From Streptomyces sp. WMMC500 (GTDB lineage: Bacteria; Actinomycetota; Actinomycetes; Streptomycetales; Streptomycetaceae): 64,000 nt of DNA. Numbering within the stretch: the stretch's first letter is position 1; the number at the start of each line of letters is the position of its first letter. The translations under genes and the position numbers were made by a program. The stretch spans positions 6,211,001 through 6,275,000 of the forward strand of contig NZ_CP114905.1 of NCBI RefSeq assembly GCF_027497195.1, in the 5' to 3' direction. Of the stretch, positions 41,544 through 50,996 are shown one piece after another. The notes under the pieces are model-generated. The model did not search any database. It saw only the letters and a list, made by a program, of their open reading frames with translations, and had not been told where the DNA came from.

Positions 41544-44500
41544 GTGGCGGAACCATCGGGGAAGATCCCTGCGGCACGGACCCCCCTGGAAGAGACCCCA
41601 CCCGGGCAGACGCCTTCGCGAAGCGCACCCGAGGGCTGGGCGCGGCGGCTCCTCCGCCACTGTCTGCGCTATCGCCGGAACGTTCTGCTCTCCCTCGGCG
41701 CCTCCCTCGCCGGGATGGGCATCATGGCCCTCGTTCCGCTCATCCCCAAGCTGATCATCGACGACGTGATCGTCTCCGGCGACCGGCCGCTCGCGCCCTG
41801 GGCCGCGCTCATGGTCCTCGCCGCCCTCGCCGTCTACGGCCTCACCTATGTCCGGCGCTACTACGGCGGCCGGCTCGCCCTCGACGTGCAGCACGACCTG
41901 CGCACCGAGATGTACGACGCGATCGTCAGGCTCGACGGCCGCCGCCAGGACGAGCTGTCCACCGGCCAGGTCGTCGGCCGCGGCACCACCGACCTGCAGC
42001 TCGTCCAGGGCCTGCTCTTCATGATTCCGATGATGATCGGCAACGTGCTGCTCTTCGCGGTCTCCCTGGTCGTCATGGTCGTGCTGTCCCCGACGCTCAC
42101 CCTCGTCGCCCTCGGCGTCGCCCCCGCCCTGTGGTGGATCGCGAACCGCAGCCGCACCCGCCTCTTCCCCGCCACCTGGTACGCCCAGCAGCAGGCGGGC
42201 ACCGTCGCCTCCGTCGTGGACGGCGCCGTCGGCGGCGTCCGCGTCGTCAAGGGCTTCGGCCAGGAGCGGCAGGAGACCGGAAAGCTCCGCGCCATCAGCC
42301 GCAAGCTCTACGCCGCCCGGCTGCGCACCGTCCGCATGAACGCCCGCTACACCCCCGCCCTGCAGGCCGTGCCCTCCCTCGGCCAGGTCGGCATGCTCGC
42401 GCTCGGCGGCTGGATGGCCACCCGCGGGCAGATCACGCTCGGCACCTTCGTCGCCTTCTCCACCTATCTCGCGCAGCTCGTCGGCCCGGTCCGGATGCTC
42501 GCGATGATGCTCACCGTCGGGCAGCAGGCCCGCGCGGGCGTGGAGCGGGTCTACGAGCTGATCGACACCGAGCCGGAGCTGTCCGACCGGCCCGGCGCGC
42601 ACGAGCTGCCGGCCGACGCCCCCGCCGACGTCGAGTTCGACGGCGTGACCTTCGGCTACGACCCCGGCCACCCGGTGCTCGACCGGCTGTCGCTGCGGGT
42701 CGAGCCCGGCGAGACGATGGCCGTCGTCGGGGCCTCCGGCAGCGGCAAGTCGACGCTGTCGATGCTGATACCCCGCTATTACGACGTCTCGGACGCCCCC
42801 GACGGCGGCGCCGTCCGCATCGGCGGCCACGACGTGCGCGACCTGACGCTGCCCTCCCTGCGCGCGGCGATCGGCCTCGTCCCCGAGAACAGCTTCCTGT
42901 TCTCCGAGTCCGTCCGGGACAACATCGCCTACGGCAAGCCCGACGCCACCGACGAGGAGATCCGCGCCGCCGCCCGCGCCGCGCAGGCCGACGGCTTCAT
43001 CACCGCGCTGGGCAACGGCGGCGGTCCCGCGGACGACCCGAAGGCCGGCGGCCCGGGCACCGGCCTCCCCGAGGGCTACGACACCGTGGTCGGCGAACAG
43101 GGCATGACCCTCTCCGGCGGCCAGCGCCAGCGCATCGCGCTGGCCCGCGCGATCCTCACCGACCCCCGGCTGCTGCTCCTCGACGACGCCACCTCCGCGG
43201 TCGACGCCCGCGTCGAGCACGAGATCCACGAGGCGCTCAAGAGCGTCATGGCCGGCCGCACCACGCTGCTCATCGCCCACCGCCAGTCCACCCTCGCGCT
43301 CGCCGACCGCATCGCCGTCCTCGACGGCGGCCGGCTCGTGGACGTCGGCACCCACGAGGAGCTGCAGGCCCGCTGCCCGCTCTACCGCCGGCTGCTGACC
43401 GACCCGGACGAGCTGGCGGACCGCGAGCGCGACCCCGCCGGCCAGGTCTCCGCCGACACGCACGCCACCGTCGACGGGATCACCCCGGGCCTGTGGGTAC
43501 GCAAGGAGACCGACGAGAAGAGCGCCGTGGCCGGCGGCAACTCCACGGCCTCCGCCGGCGACCCCTCCGGCTTCGCCGGCATGCTCGCCGGCTCGCCCGG
43601 CAGCCCGGAACTGCTGGCCAAGGTCGCCGCCCTGCCGCCCGCCACCGACGCCCCGGAGGTGGACGAGGACCGCGCCGAGGCGCCGGAGGCGTCGTACGGC
43701 CTGCGCCGGCTGCTGCGCGGCTTCGGCGCTCCGCTCGCCGTCGCCCTCCTCTTCGTCGCCGGCGACGCGCTCGCCGGGCTGCTGCTGCCCGTCCTCATCC
43801 GGCACGGCATCGACGAGGGCGTCCAGCAGCTCTCCCTCGGCGCCGTGTGGACGGCCGCGGGCCTCGCGCTCGCGGTCGTGCTCGGCCAGTGGGCCGCCCA
43901 GGTCGGCGCCACCCGGCTCACCGGCCGCACCGGCGAGCGCGTGCTCTACGCCCTGCGCGTCAAGATCTTCGCCCAGCTCCAGCGGCTCGGCCTCGACTAC
44001 TACGAGCGCCATCTCACCGGCAAGATCATGACCCGGATGACCACGGACGTGGACGCCCTGTCCACGTTCCTGCAGACCGGCCTGGTCACCGCCGTCGTCT
44101 CGCTGCTCACCTTCTTCGGCATCCTGGTCGCGCTGCTCGTCATCGACCTCCAGCTCGCCCTGATCGTCTTCGCCACCCTGCCGCCGCTGATCGTCGGCAC
44201 GTTCTTCTTCCGCCGGCAGAGCGTCAGGGCGTACGAGCTGGCGCGCGAGCGCGTCAGCGTCGTCAACGGCGACCTCCAGGAGTCCGTCGCCGGGCTGCGC
44301 ATCGTGCAGGCGTTCCGCCGCGAGGACGGCGGCGCCGCGCGGTTCGCCGAGCGCAGCGACGGCTACCGCAGGGCCCGGGTGCGCGGCCAGTGGCTCATCT
44401 CCGTCTACTTCCCGTTCGTGCAGCTCCTCGCCTCCTTCGCCACCGTCGGCGTGCTGTGGGCAGGCTCCGACCGGGTGGCCGCGGGGACGCTCACCGCCGG

Positions 44501-45437
44501 CGCACTCGTGGCGTACCTCCTCTACATCGACCTGTTCTTCGCCCCCGTGCAGCAGCTCTCCCAGGTCTTCGACGGCTACCAGCAGGCGGCGGTCGCGCTC
44601 GGCCGCATCCAGGAACTCCTGCACGAGAAGCCCTCCACGCCGCTGCCCGCGAAGCCGCGGCCGGTCGGGCGGCTGAGCGGCGAGATCGCCTTCGACGACG
44701 TGCACTTCGCGTACGACGGGCAGGCCGAGGGCGCCGCCGAGGCGGCGCTGACCGGGCTGGACCTCACGATCCCGGCCGGGCAGACCGTCGCGTTCGTCGG
44801 CGAGACCGGCGCCGGCAAGTCGACGCTGGTCAAGCTCGCCGCCCGGTTCTACGACCCGACGAGCGGCGCCGTCCGCGTCGACGGCACGGACCTGCGCGAG
44901 CTTGACCTCACCGGCTACCGGCACCGTCTCGGCGTGGTCCCCCAGGAGTCCTACCTCTTCTCCGGCACCGTGCGCGACGCCATCGCCTACGGCCGGCCCG
45001 ACGCCACCGACGCCCGGGTGGAGGCCGCCGCGCGGGCCGTCGGCGCCCACGACATGATCGCCTCGCTGCCCGGCGGCTACCTCCACGATGTCGCCGAGCG
45101 GGGCCGCAACCTCTCCGCCGGCCAGCGCCAGCTCATCGCCCTGGCCCGCGCCGAGCTGGTCGACCCCGACATCCTGCTCCTCGACGAGGCCACCGCGGCG
45201 CTCGACCTGGCCACCGAGGCCGCGGTCAACAGCGCCACGGACCGCCTCGCGGGCCGCCGCACCACGCTCGTCGTCGCCCACCGGCTGACCACGGCCGCCC
45301 GCGCCGACCGCGTCGTGGTCCTCGACCACGGGCGCGTCGCCGAAGACGGCACCCACGAGGAGCTGCTCGCCCGCGGCGGCCGGTACGCCGAGCTGTGGCG
45401 GACCTACGCGGGCTCGGCGGAGCCGGCTGCGGCGTAG
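41544..45437 (+). CDS. Fused double ABC exporter (TMD-NBD-TMD-NBD)
   Basis: A 1297-residue full-size exporter from GTG 41544. Each half has six membrane helices and an ATPase: half 1 about residues 35-640, half 2 about 715-1290. Walker A motifs are GASGSGKST (about 397) and GETGAGKST (about 1086). The signatures are LSGGQ (about 522) and LSAGQ (about 1190), and Walker B is LLLLDDATSAVD and ILLLDEATAALD, so both sites look active. An Ala/Gly-rich linker (about 645-715) joins the halves. Most bacterial members are separate half-genes forming heterodimers, so the fusion is less common. It probably exports lipid-like or drug-like molecules; the substrate is unknown. Confidence 0.93.
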   Translation: MAEPSGKIPAARTPLEETPPGQTPSRSAPEGWARRLLRHCLRYRRNVLLSLGASLAGMGIMALVPLIPKLIIDDVIVSGDRPLAPWAALMVLAALAVYGLTYVRRYYGGRLALDVQHDLRTEMYDAIVRLDGRRQDELSTGQVVGRGTTDLQLVQGLLFMIPMMIGNVLLFAVSLVVMVVLSPTLTLVALGVAPALWWIANRSRTRLFPATWYAQQQAGTVASVVDGAVGGVRVVKGFGQERQETGKLRAISRKLYAARLRTVRMNARYTPALQAVPSLGQVGMLALGGWMATRGQITLGTFVAFSTYLAQLVGPVRMLAMMLTVGQQARAGVERVYELIDTEPELSDRPGAHELPADAPADVEFDGVTFGYDPGHPVLDRLSLRVEPGETMAVVGASGSGKSTLSMLIPRYYDVSDAPDGGAVRIGGHDVRDLTLPSLRAAIGLVPENSFLFSESVRDNIAYGKPDATDEEIRAAARAAQADGFITALGNGGGPADDPKAGGPGTGLPEGYDTVVGEQGMTLSGGQRQRIALARAILTDPRLLLLDDATSAVDARVEHEIHEALKSVMAGRTTLLIAHRQSTLALADRIAVLDGGRLVDVGTHEELQARCPLYRRLLTDPDELADRERDPAGQVSADTHATVDGITPGLWVRKETDEKSAVAGGNSTASAGDPSGFAGMLAGSPGSPELLAKVAALPPATDAPEVDEDRAEAPEASYGLRRLLRGFGAPLAVALLFVAGDALAGLLLPVLIRHGIDEGVQQLSLGAVWTAAGLALAVVLGQWAAQVGATRLTGRTGERVLYALRVKIFAQLQRLGLDYYERHLTGKIMTRMTTDVDALSTFLQTGLVTAVVSLLTFFGILVALLVIDLQLALIVFATLPPLIVGTFFFRRQSVRAYELARERVSVVNGDLQESVAGLRIVQAFRREDGGAARFAERSDGYRRARVRGQWLISVYFPFVQLLASFATVGVLWAGSDRVAAGTLTAGALVAYLLYIDLFFAPVQQLSQVFDGYQQAAVALGRIQELLHEKPSTPLPAKPRPVGRLSGEIAFDDVHFAYDGQAEGAAEAALTGLDLTIPAGQTVAFVGETGAGKSTLVKLAARFYDPTSGAVRVDGTDLRELDLTGYRHRLGVVPQESYLFSGTVRDAIAYGRPDATDARVEAAARAVGAHDMIASLPGGYLHDVAERGRNLSAGQRQLIALARAELVDPDILLLDEATAALDLATEAAVNSATDRLAGRRTTLVVAHRLTTAARADRVVVLDHGRVAEDGTHEELLARGGRYAELWRTYAGSAEPAAA

Positions 45438-45570
45438 CCGGCGAAGCCGGTGCGGCAGTCGACGGAATCCCCCACGGTGGTGCAGCGTCATCGCTCGGCC
45501 CCCGCCTTTCCAGCCCCGCACGCCCATTTCCGCTACTCAGAGTAATCGAAGCAGCGCAATCCGTGGAAAG

Positions 45571-45579
45571 TTATCCACA
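45571..45579 (+). promoter_or_regulatory. Single DnaA-box-like site
   Basis: TTATCCACA equals the classical DnaA box. It lies alone in the 218-bp gap (45438-45655) between the ABC exporter and the peptidase gene; this gap has no other clear feature. Chance occurrence is possible. Confidence 0.35.
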
Positions 45580-45655
45580 GGTGGGCTCGGCGTTCTTCTC
45601 CGGCGTGGCCAACGCCGCTAGGTTCCGAGGGTCGTTGTGAACCAGGGGAGGGAAG

Positions 45656-47074
45656 ATGCGCAGGACGCTCGGATGGCTGCTGAGTCTGGCCGTGCTCACC
45701 GGCACGGTGGGGCTGGGCAGTTCACCGGTCGGTGCCGCCACCGCGGACGAGACCGACATCAAGGACCGGCTCCTCTCGATCAAGGGCATGAGCCTGATCG
45801 AGGAGAAGCCGGTCGACGGCTACCGCTACTTCGTACTGAACTACACCCAGCCCGTCGACCACCGAAAGCCGCACGGCCGGACCTTCCAGCAGCGGCTCAC
45901 CGTGCTGCACAAGGACACCGACCGGCCCACGGTCTTCTCCACCGGCGGCTACAACGTCTCCACCACGCCGTCGCGCAGCGAGCCCACCCAGATCGTGGAC
46001 GGCAACCAGGTCTCCATGGAGTACCGGTTCTTCACCCCGTCCCGGCCCGACCCCGCGGACTGGAAGAAGCTGGACATCCGGCAGGCCGCCGCCGACCAGC
46101 ACCGCATCTTCCGGGCGCTGAACGACATCTACGACGAGAACTGGCTGGCCACCGGGGGCAGCAAGGGCGGCATGACCGCCACGTACTACGAGCGCTTCTA
46201 CCCGCGCGACATGGACGGCGTCGTCGCGTACGTCGCGCCGAACGACGTGGTGAACAACCAGGACGCGGCCTACGACCGGTTCTTCGAGCGGGTCGGCACG
46301 CAGGAGTGCCGGGACGCGCTCAACGCCGTGCAGCGCGAGGCGCTGGTGCGGCGCGACGCGCTGTCGGAGAAGTACGCGGCGTGGGCCGCCGAGTCGGGGT
46401 CGACCTTCACCACGGTCGGCAGCCTGGACAAGGCCTTCGAGGCGACCGTCCTCGACCTCGTGTGGGGCTTCTGGCAGTACAGCTCGGCCGCCGACTGCGC
46501 CGACGTGCCGGACGCGGCCACCGTCTCCGACCAGGAGATCTACGACTACATCGACGCCATAGCCGGCTGGTCCTTCTACACCGACCAGGGGCTCGCGCCG
46601 TACACGCCGTACTACTACCAGGCGGGCACCGAACTGGGCGCGCCCACCATCCGGCTGCCCCACCTGGCGGACCTGAGCCGCTACGGCTACCAGCCGCCGC
46701 GGAACTTCGTCCCGCGCGACATCGACATGCGCTTCAAGCCGTGGGTGATGAACGACGTCGACACGTGGGTGCGCAGGAACGCGAACCGGATGCTCTTCGT
46801 CTACGGCGAGAACGACCCCTGGGGCGCCGAGCCGTTCCGCCTCGGCAGGGGCGCGCACGACTCGTACGTCTACACCGCCCCCGGCGCGAACCACGGCGCG
46901 CGGGTCAGTCAGCTCCCGGAGGCGGAGCGCGCGAACGCCACGGAGCGGATCCTCGACTGGGCCGGCGTCGAGGCCGAGGACGGCAGCGCGCGGGCCAGGC
47001 CGCTGGCGGCGTACGACAGCGGGCTGGACAAGGTGACGGAGAAGGAGCTGCGGGAGCAGTCGCTCCGGCCGTGA
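45656..47074 (+). CDS. Secreted S37-family (PS-10) tripeptidyl aminopeptidase-like serine peptidase
   Basis: A 472-residue exported enzyme from ATG 45656 (GGGAGGGAAG ribosome binding site). A Sec signal ends near VGAATA (residue 30). An alpha/beta-hydrolase core follows: YFVLNYTQPVDHRKPHGRTF, nucleophile Ser169 in ATGGSKGGMTATYYE, Asp in FVYGENDPWGAEPF and His in PGANHGARVSQLPE. This matches the S37/PS-10 family, which in Streptomyces includes proline-specific tri/tetrapeptidyl aminopeptidases. It digests peptides outside the cell. Its hairpin terminator lies at 47098. Confidence 0.92.
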   Translation: MRRTLGWLLSLAVLTGTVGLGSSPVGAATADETDIKDRLLSIKGMSLIEEKPVDGYRYFVLNYTQPVDHRKPHGRTFQQRLTVLHKDTDRPTVFSTGGYNVSTTPSRSEPTQIVDGNQVSMEYRFFTPSRPDPADWKKLDIRQAAADQHRIFRALNDIYDENWLATGGSKGGMTATYYERFYPRDMDGVVAYVAPNDVVNNQDAAYDRFFERVGTQECRDALNAVQREALVRRDALSEKYAAWAAESGSTFTTVGSLDKAFEATVLDLVWGFWQYSSAADCADVPDAATVSDQEIYDYIDAIAGWSFYTDQGLAPYTPYYYQAGTELGAPTIRLPHLADLSRYGYQPPRNFVPRDIDMRFKPWVMNDVDTWVRRNANRMLFVYGENDPWGAEPFRLGRGAHDSYVYTAPGANHGARVSQLPEAERANATERILDWAGVEAEDGSARARPLAAYDSGLDKVTEKELREQSLRP

Positions 47075-47097
47075 GCCGGAACCACTGAGCCGCACGA

Positions 47098-47135
47098 GGC
47101 CGCGCCCGCGGGTGTCACCGCCCGCGGGCGCGGCC
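47098..47135. terminator. Strong bidirectional hairpin
   Basis: GGCCGCGCCCGCGGG (47098-47112) and CCCGCGGGCGCGGCC (47121-47135) pair perfectly (15 bp) around an 8-base loop, followed by CTTTGG. It separates the convergent peptidase and LysR genes. Confidence 0.85.
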
Positions 47136-47230
47136 CTTTGGTGCGGGCGTGCGGGCGGCGCGGGACGGGTGGCGTGCGCGCCGTAGGGGACGTATCCCGC
47201 GGCCGTACGGGCCCGGGCGCCGCGGCGCCG

Positions 47231-48139
47231 TCAGCCGCCGGCCCGTTCCTGCCACTCCCGCCGCAGCAGCCGCACCGCCTCCCGGATCGCCGGGCGCCGC
47301 GCGGCGCCCGTACGCCACAGCGCGTACACCCGCCGTACCGGCACGGGCTCCAGCGGCACCGCCACCACCCCCGCCGGCAGCGGGCCGCGGCCCAGCCGCG
47401 GCACCAGCGCGATGCCGAGACCGGCCGCGACCAGCGCGAGCTGCGAGGCGTACTCGGCGACCTGGTAGGCGAGATCCGGCTCGTGGCCGGAGGTGCGCAG
47501 GGTGCGTACGAGCCAGTCGTGGCACGTGGAGCCCGGGGGCTGGCAGATCCAGCGCTCACCGACGAGGTCCGCGCGGACGAGCGCGGTGCGCCGGGCGAAG
47601 GGGTGGCCCGCCGGGACGCAGATGTCGCACAGGTCGTCGCCGATGGGCGCCAGCTCCATCCCCTCGGGGGTGGGCAGCGGGGCGATGTCCCAGTCGTGGG
47701 CGACGGCGAGGTCGGCCACGCCGCGGGTGACCAGGCCGGGGGAGAGGTGCGGGTCGGCCTCCAGCAGGCGGGTGTCGAGCGCGGGGTGTTCCGCCGACAG
47801 CGCGGCGAGCGCCGCGGGCAGCAGCCCGCGCGCGGCGGTCGCGAAGCAGGCCACCGTCAGCCGCCCCATGGGCCGGCCGCGGCGCTCCTCCAGCGTGGTC
47901 TCGGCCTCCTCGACGAGGGCGAGCAACTGCTCCGCGGTGGCGACGAGGTGCTGGGCGGCGTCGGTGAGCGTCACGCCACGCCCGCGGCGCTCCAGCAGCG
48001 GCGTGCGGGTCTCGCGTTCCAGCTTGGCGATCTGCTGGGAGACGGCGGACGGGGTGTAGCCGAGGGCGGCCGCGGCGGAGCCGACGGAGCCGTGGACGGC
48101 GACGGCGTGCAGCGCGCGGAGCCGGGACAGATCGAGCAT
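47231..48139 (-). CDS. LysR-family transcriptional regulator
   Basis: A 302-residue regulator (ATG at 48137-48139; a GTG two codons earlier is possible). The N-terminal winged helix (MLDLSRLRALHAVAVHGSVG, SAAAALGYTPSAVSQQIAKL) is typical. The effector-binding domain follows from residue 90 (GRLTVACFATAARGLLPAAL, LAVAHDWDIAPLP, IALVPRLGRGPLPAGVVAVP). It diverges from the EamA transporter with 88 bp between, the usual layout of a LysR gene and its target exporter. The ligand is unknown. Confidence 0.93.
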   Translation of the reverse strand: MLDLSRLRALHAVAVHGSVGSAAAALGYTPSAVSQQIAKLERETRTPLLERRGRGVTLTDAAQHLVATAEQLLALVEEAETTLEERRGRPMGRLTVACFATAARGLLPAALAALSAEHPALDTRLLEADPHLSPGLVTRGVADLAVAHDWDIAPLPTPEGMELAPIGDDLCDICVPAGHPFARRTALVRADLVGERWICQPPGSTCHDWLVRTLRTSGHEPDLAYQVAEYASQLALVAAGLGIALVPRLGRGPLPAGVVAVPLEPVPVRRVYALWRTGAARRPAIREAVRLLRREWQERAGG

Positions 48140-48227
48140 GGCCACCCCCAGGTTTCAGCGTTACTACATCCAATCATGAAGCAATACGTGCTGGTGCTTC
48201 ACGGTCGTCGAACCCGATCCTGGGTGC

Positions 48228-49172
48228 ATGCGCCCGCTGCACATCGCACTCGCCGTCCTCGCCACCTTCTTCTGGGGCCTGAACTTCGTCGTCATCGAGG
48301 TGGGTCTCGGCCACTTCCCGCCGCTGCTGTTCACCGCGCTGCGCTTCCTGGTGGCGGCGCTGCCCGCGGTGTTCCTGGTGGGCCGGCCGCAGGTCGCGTT
48401 CAGGTGGATCCTGGCGGTCGGGCTGGTGCTGGGCGTGGCGAAGTTCGGGCTGCTGTTCGTCGGCATGGAGCGGGGGATGCCGGCCGGTCTTTCGTCGCTG
48501 GTGCTGCAGATACAGGCGGTGTTCACGGCCTGCATCGCGGCGGTGGTGCTGGGGGAGCGGCCGGGACGGGTGCGGCTGGCGGGCATGGGGGTGGCGCTGT
48601 GCGGGGTGGCGCTCGCTGCGGTGGACGAGGGGGGCTCGGGACCGCTGGGGGCGTTCGTGGTCGTGCTGGCGGCGGCGTTCTGCTGGGGCGTCTCGAACGT
48701 CGTCATGCGCAAGGCCGCGCCGCCGGACGGGCTGCGCTTCATTGTGTGGGTCTCGTGCGTGCCCGTGCTGCCGCTGCTCGCCCTGTCGCTGGTGTTCGAG
48801 GGGCCGGAGCGGGACTGGGCGGCCCTGCGGTCGCTGGACTGGGCGGGCGCCGGCGCGGTGGTCTACATCGCGTGGGTCGTCACGATCTTCGGCTTCGGGG
48901 TGTGGGGCCATCTGCTGCGGACGTACGACGCCTCGACGGTGGCCCCGTTCTCGCTGCTGGTCCCGGTCGCGGGGATGTCCTCGGCGGCGCTGTTCCTCGG
49001 CGAGGAGATCACGGGGCTGCGCTGGGCGGCGGCGCTGCTGCTGGTCGGCGGGGTGGCGGTGACGTCGCTGGGCGGCCGGGGAGCCGGCCGGCGGCGCGGC
49101 GCCGTGACGCACCGCCCCGCCGTACCGGCGACGCCGCGCGCCCCTAGCGCACCACCGTCTGGATCTCCTTGA
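48228..49172 (+). CDS. EamA/DMT-superfamily transporter
   Basis: A 314-residue protein with ten predicted membrane helices in two EamA repeats (AVLATFFWGLNFVVIEVGLG, RFLVAALPAVFLVG, then VVLAAAFCWGVSNVVMRKAA, FSLLVPVAGMSSAALFLGEE). The E-x-x-T/L segment at the end of each repeat is conserved (VLGERPG and FLGEEITG). It exports metabolites or amino acids, probably under the divergent LysR regulator. The Arg/Pro-rich C-terminal tail overlaps the end of the convergent secreted-protein gene by 29 bp. Confidence 0.92.
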   Translation: MRPLHIALAVLATFFWGLNFVVIEVGLGHFPPLLFTALRFLVAALPAVFLVGRPQVAFRWILAVGLVLGVAKFGLLFVGMERGMPAGLSSLVLQIQAVFTACIAAVVLGERPGRVRLAGMGVALCGVALAAVDEGGSGPLGAFVVVLAAAFCWGVSNVVMRKAAPPDGLRFIVWVSCVPVLPLLALSLVFEGPERDWAALRSLDWAGAGAVVYIAWVVTIFGFGVWGHLLRTYDASTVAPFSLLVPVAGMSSAALFLGEEITGLRWAAALLLVGGVAVTSLGGRGAGRRRGAVTHRPAVPATPRAPSAPPSGSP

Positions 49173-50124
49173 CCGTCACCGGGATCTCGGTGGTCGACTG
49201 GCCGTCCGGGAAGTCCTCGTGCACGGGCGTGCCGTCCGGGCTCTCGGTCGGGTTCCAGTTGACGTTCCAGGTGAGCGAGGCCTCCAGCTCGTACGTGTCC
49301 TCGCCGGAGGACCTGCGGTACGTGATGTTGCAGCCGGCGTCCTCGGTGTCCACGGCGAAGCCGCCGCCCCTGCGCACGAGGTCGTACTCACAGACGTTCG
49401 GCTCCGCGTACTCCGTACCCGCCTCCAGCCGCAGCCGCAGCGGGGTGGCGACGGTGGTGGCGGCGATCCGGCCGGTGCCCGGCGGGTCGATGTACGCGGT
49501 GACCCACACGCGCTGCAACTCGGCCGGGTCGAGCACGGCGTGGGTCTCCAGGTTCACGACCTGGCGGTCGGGGTTGGGCTTCAGGTCCACGGGCGGCGCG
49601 GGCAGCTTGGTCTCGTTGTACGCGAGCGCGGCCAGGGTCTCCGGGTCGATCACGTCCGTGTTCGGCTCCGCGGGCTCCTCGGGGCCGACGAACATGAAGG
49701 ACTTCGTCGCCGGGCAGTCCTCGGCCGTCACGCCGTCGTCCTGGTAGACGAGCTGCCACCACAGCCCTTCCTTGTCCTTGCGGAGGTCGAAGGTGCTGTC
49801 GTCGGTGACGAGTTCGGAGATGGACGCGGTGGCGTGGTGCTCGGCGTTGAAGTTCTCGTGGACGTAGTGGTCCATCTGGTCCGGCGTGTAGCGCGGCTCG
49901 TACCAGCACGACGGCGGCGACCAGGTGCCGCCGATCGGCGTCATGGGCGAGGTCTCGCCGGAGCCCGGGCTGCTGGCGCTGTACTGCACCCGGGAGCCGA
50001 TCTGGTCGGAGCCGCCCTGGCCGGTTCCGTCGCCCGCCGCGGCCGGGCCCGTCGCCGCGAGGACCAGGGCGGTGCCGGCCAGGGACACCGCCGCGGCTCG
50101 CCGTGTGCTCAGGAGGTCACGCAC
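49144..50124 (-). CDS. Secreted protein of unknown function
   Basis: A 326-residue protein with a GTG start (50122-50124) inside the end of the lipoprotein gene (16-bp overlap). The signal is LSTRRAAAVSLAGTALVLAA, cleaving after TGPAAA. The mature part is acidic with paired Cys (SCWYEP, EDCP, VCEYDL, AGCNITY), suggesting disulfides. Long beta-type segments follow (YELEASLTWNVNWNPTE, TTEIPVTVKEIQTVVR). I do not recognise a domain. Strong coupling to a lipoprotein suggests the two form one surface function. Confidence 0.65.
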   Translation of the reverse strand: MRDLLSTRRAAAVSLAGTALVLAATGPAAAGDGTGQGGSDQIGSRVQYSASSPGSGETSPMTPIGGTWSPPSCWYEPRYTPDQMDHYVHENFNAEHHATASISELVTDDSTFDLRKDKEGLWWQLVYQDDGVTAEDCPATKSFMFVGPEEPAEPNTDVIDPETLAALAYNETKLPAPPVDLKPNPDRQVVNLETHAVLDPAELQRVWVTAYIDPPGTGRIAATTVATPLRLRLEAGTEYAEPNVCEYDLVRRGGGFAVDTEDAGCNITYRRSSGEDTYELEASLTWNVNWNPTESPDGTPVHEDFPDGQSTTEIPVTVKEIQTVVR

Positions 50125-50768
50125 TCTGGTTCTCCCTGTACGTCGGTCTCGTGAACCATCTGCCAGATGCCGTCCACCGTCTTGCGCATGTTCGACACGT
50201 GCTTGATGAAGTCGTCGTTGCTCGGCTCGGTCTTCAGCACCTTGCCGGTGTCGGCGATCTTCGCGTAGGAGTTCGTCTGGTCCTCGCAGTAAGTGACCGT
50301 CGCCGCATCGCCCTTCCGCGAGACGACCTCGCGGTCGTAGTACCGCACGGTGCCGGTGACCGTCTTGCCGTCCGCGACGAACTCGTCGATGCCCGCGCGC
50401 CAGCCCAGGAGGGCGTCGCCGCCGAGGTACTGCTCCATGACGTCCAGGTGCGCGTTCTGCTTCGCGTAGCCGAGGCGGATCGACTGGACGGCGTAGCCGT
50501 GGTCGCGCAGGATCGCGTCCTCGGTGTCATCGCCCGTCGGTTCGCTCTCGACCTCGACCGTGACGTCGTCGGGATAGTCGAACGCCGGCGCGTCGGGGTC
50601 TGTGTCCGCGGCATTGGACGGGTGGGCGGTCGGGGAGCCCTCCGAGTCCGTGGCCGAATCCTTCGCGCCGGTGATCGGGTCCGCCTCGTCGTCGGACGAC
50701 CCGCACGACGTCAGCAGCGTGACGGCCACGGCCAGTGCCACGGCGCCCGCCGGTGCGCAGAGCTTCAT
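50109..50768 (-). CDS. Lipoprotein of unknown function, coupled to secreted protein
   Basis: A 219-residue protein. MKLCAPAGAVALAVAVTLLT with the lipobox LTSC (Cys22) marks a lipoprotein. A disordered acidic Ser/Asp/Pro linker follows (about residues 24-65). A folded domain follows (VQSIRLGYAKQNAHLDVMEQ, VTGTVRYYDREVVSRKGDAA, TVTYCEDQTNSYAKI), with a cystatin/NTF2-like helix-then-strand pattern seen in many Streptomyces surface proteins. It is first in a two-gene unit with the secreted protein. Confidence 0.65.
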   Translation of the reverse strand: MKLCAPAGAVALAVAVTLLTSCGSSDDEADPITGAKDSATDSEGSPTAHPSNAADTDPDAPAFDYPDDVTVEVESEPTGDDTEDAILRDHGYAVQSIRLGYAKQNAHLDVMEQYLGGDALLGWRAGIDEFVADGKTVTGTVRYYDREVVSRKGDAATVTYCEDQTNSYAKIADTGKVLKTEPSNDDFIKHVSNMRKTVDGIWQMVHETDVQGEPECVTS

Positions 50769-50996
50769 GGCGGATCGAACCCCCGTTTCCCCGTATGCAT
50801 GTGCAAGTCGCGCCTCAGCGTAGGCGGGGGCGCAAGGATTAGGCCAGTCGGCCCCTTGGTTTCACAACCGAGCTGTGACACAAGGCGGTCGGCGTCACGG
50901 CCCCCCGGATCCGCGCCCGAGGTGCGGAGTTGCGCGGTCATCCGCCGTCGCCGGCGGTCCGGCGGTGCCGGACGCACGCCGCGGAGCCCCGCGGGT

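Noticed and set aside
41379..45527. A very long minus-strand open frame opposite the ABC exporter
   Set aside because: Its sequence is low-complexity (Ala/Gly/Glu/Val-rich), arises from the codon bias of the plus-strand gene and lacks any domain; the plus strand has clear ABC motifs.
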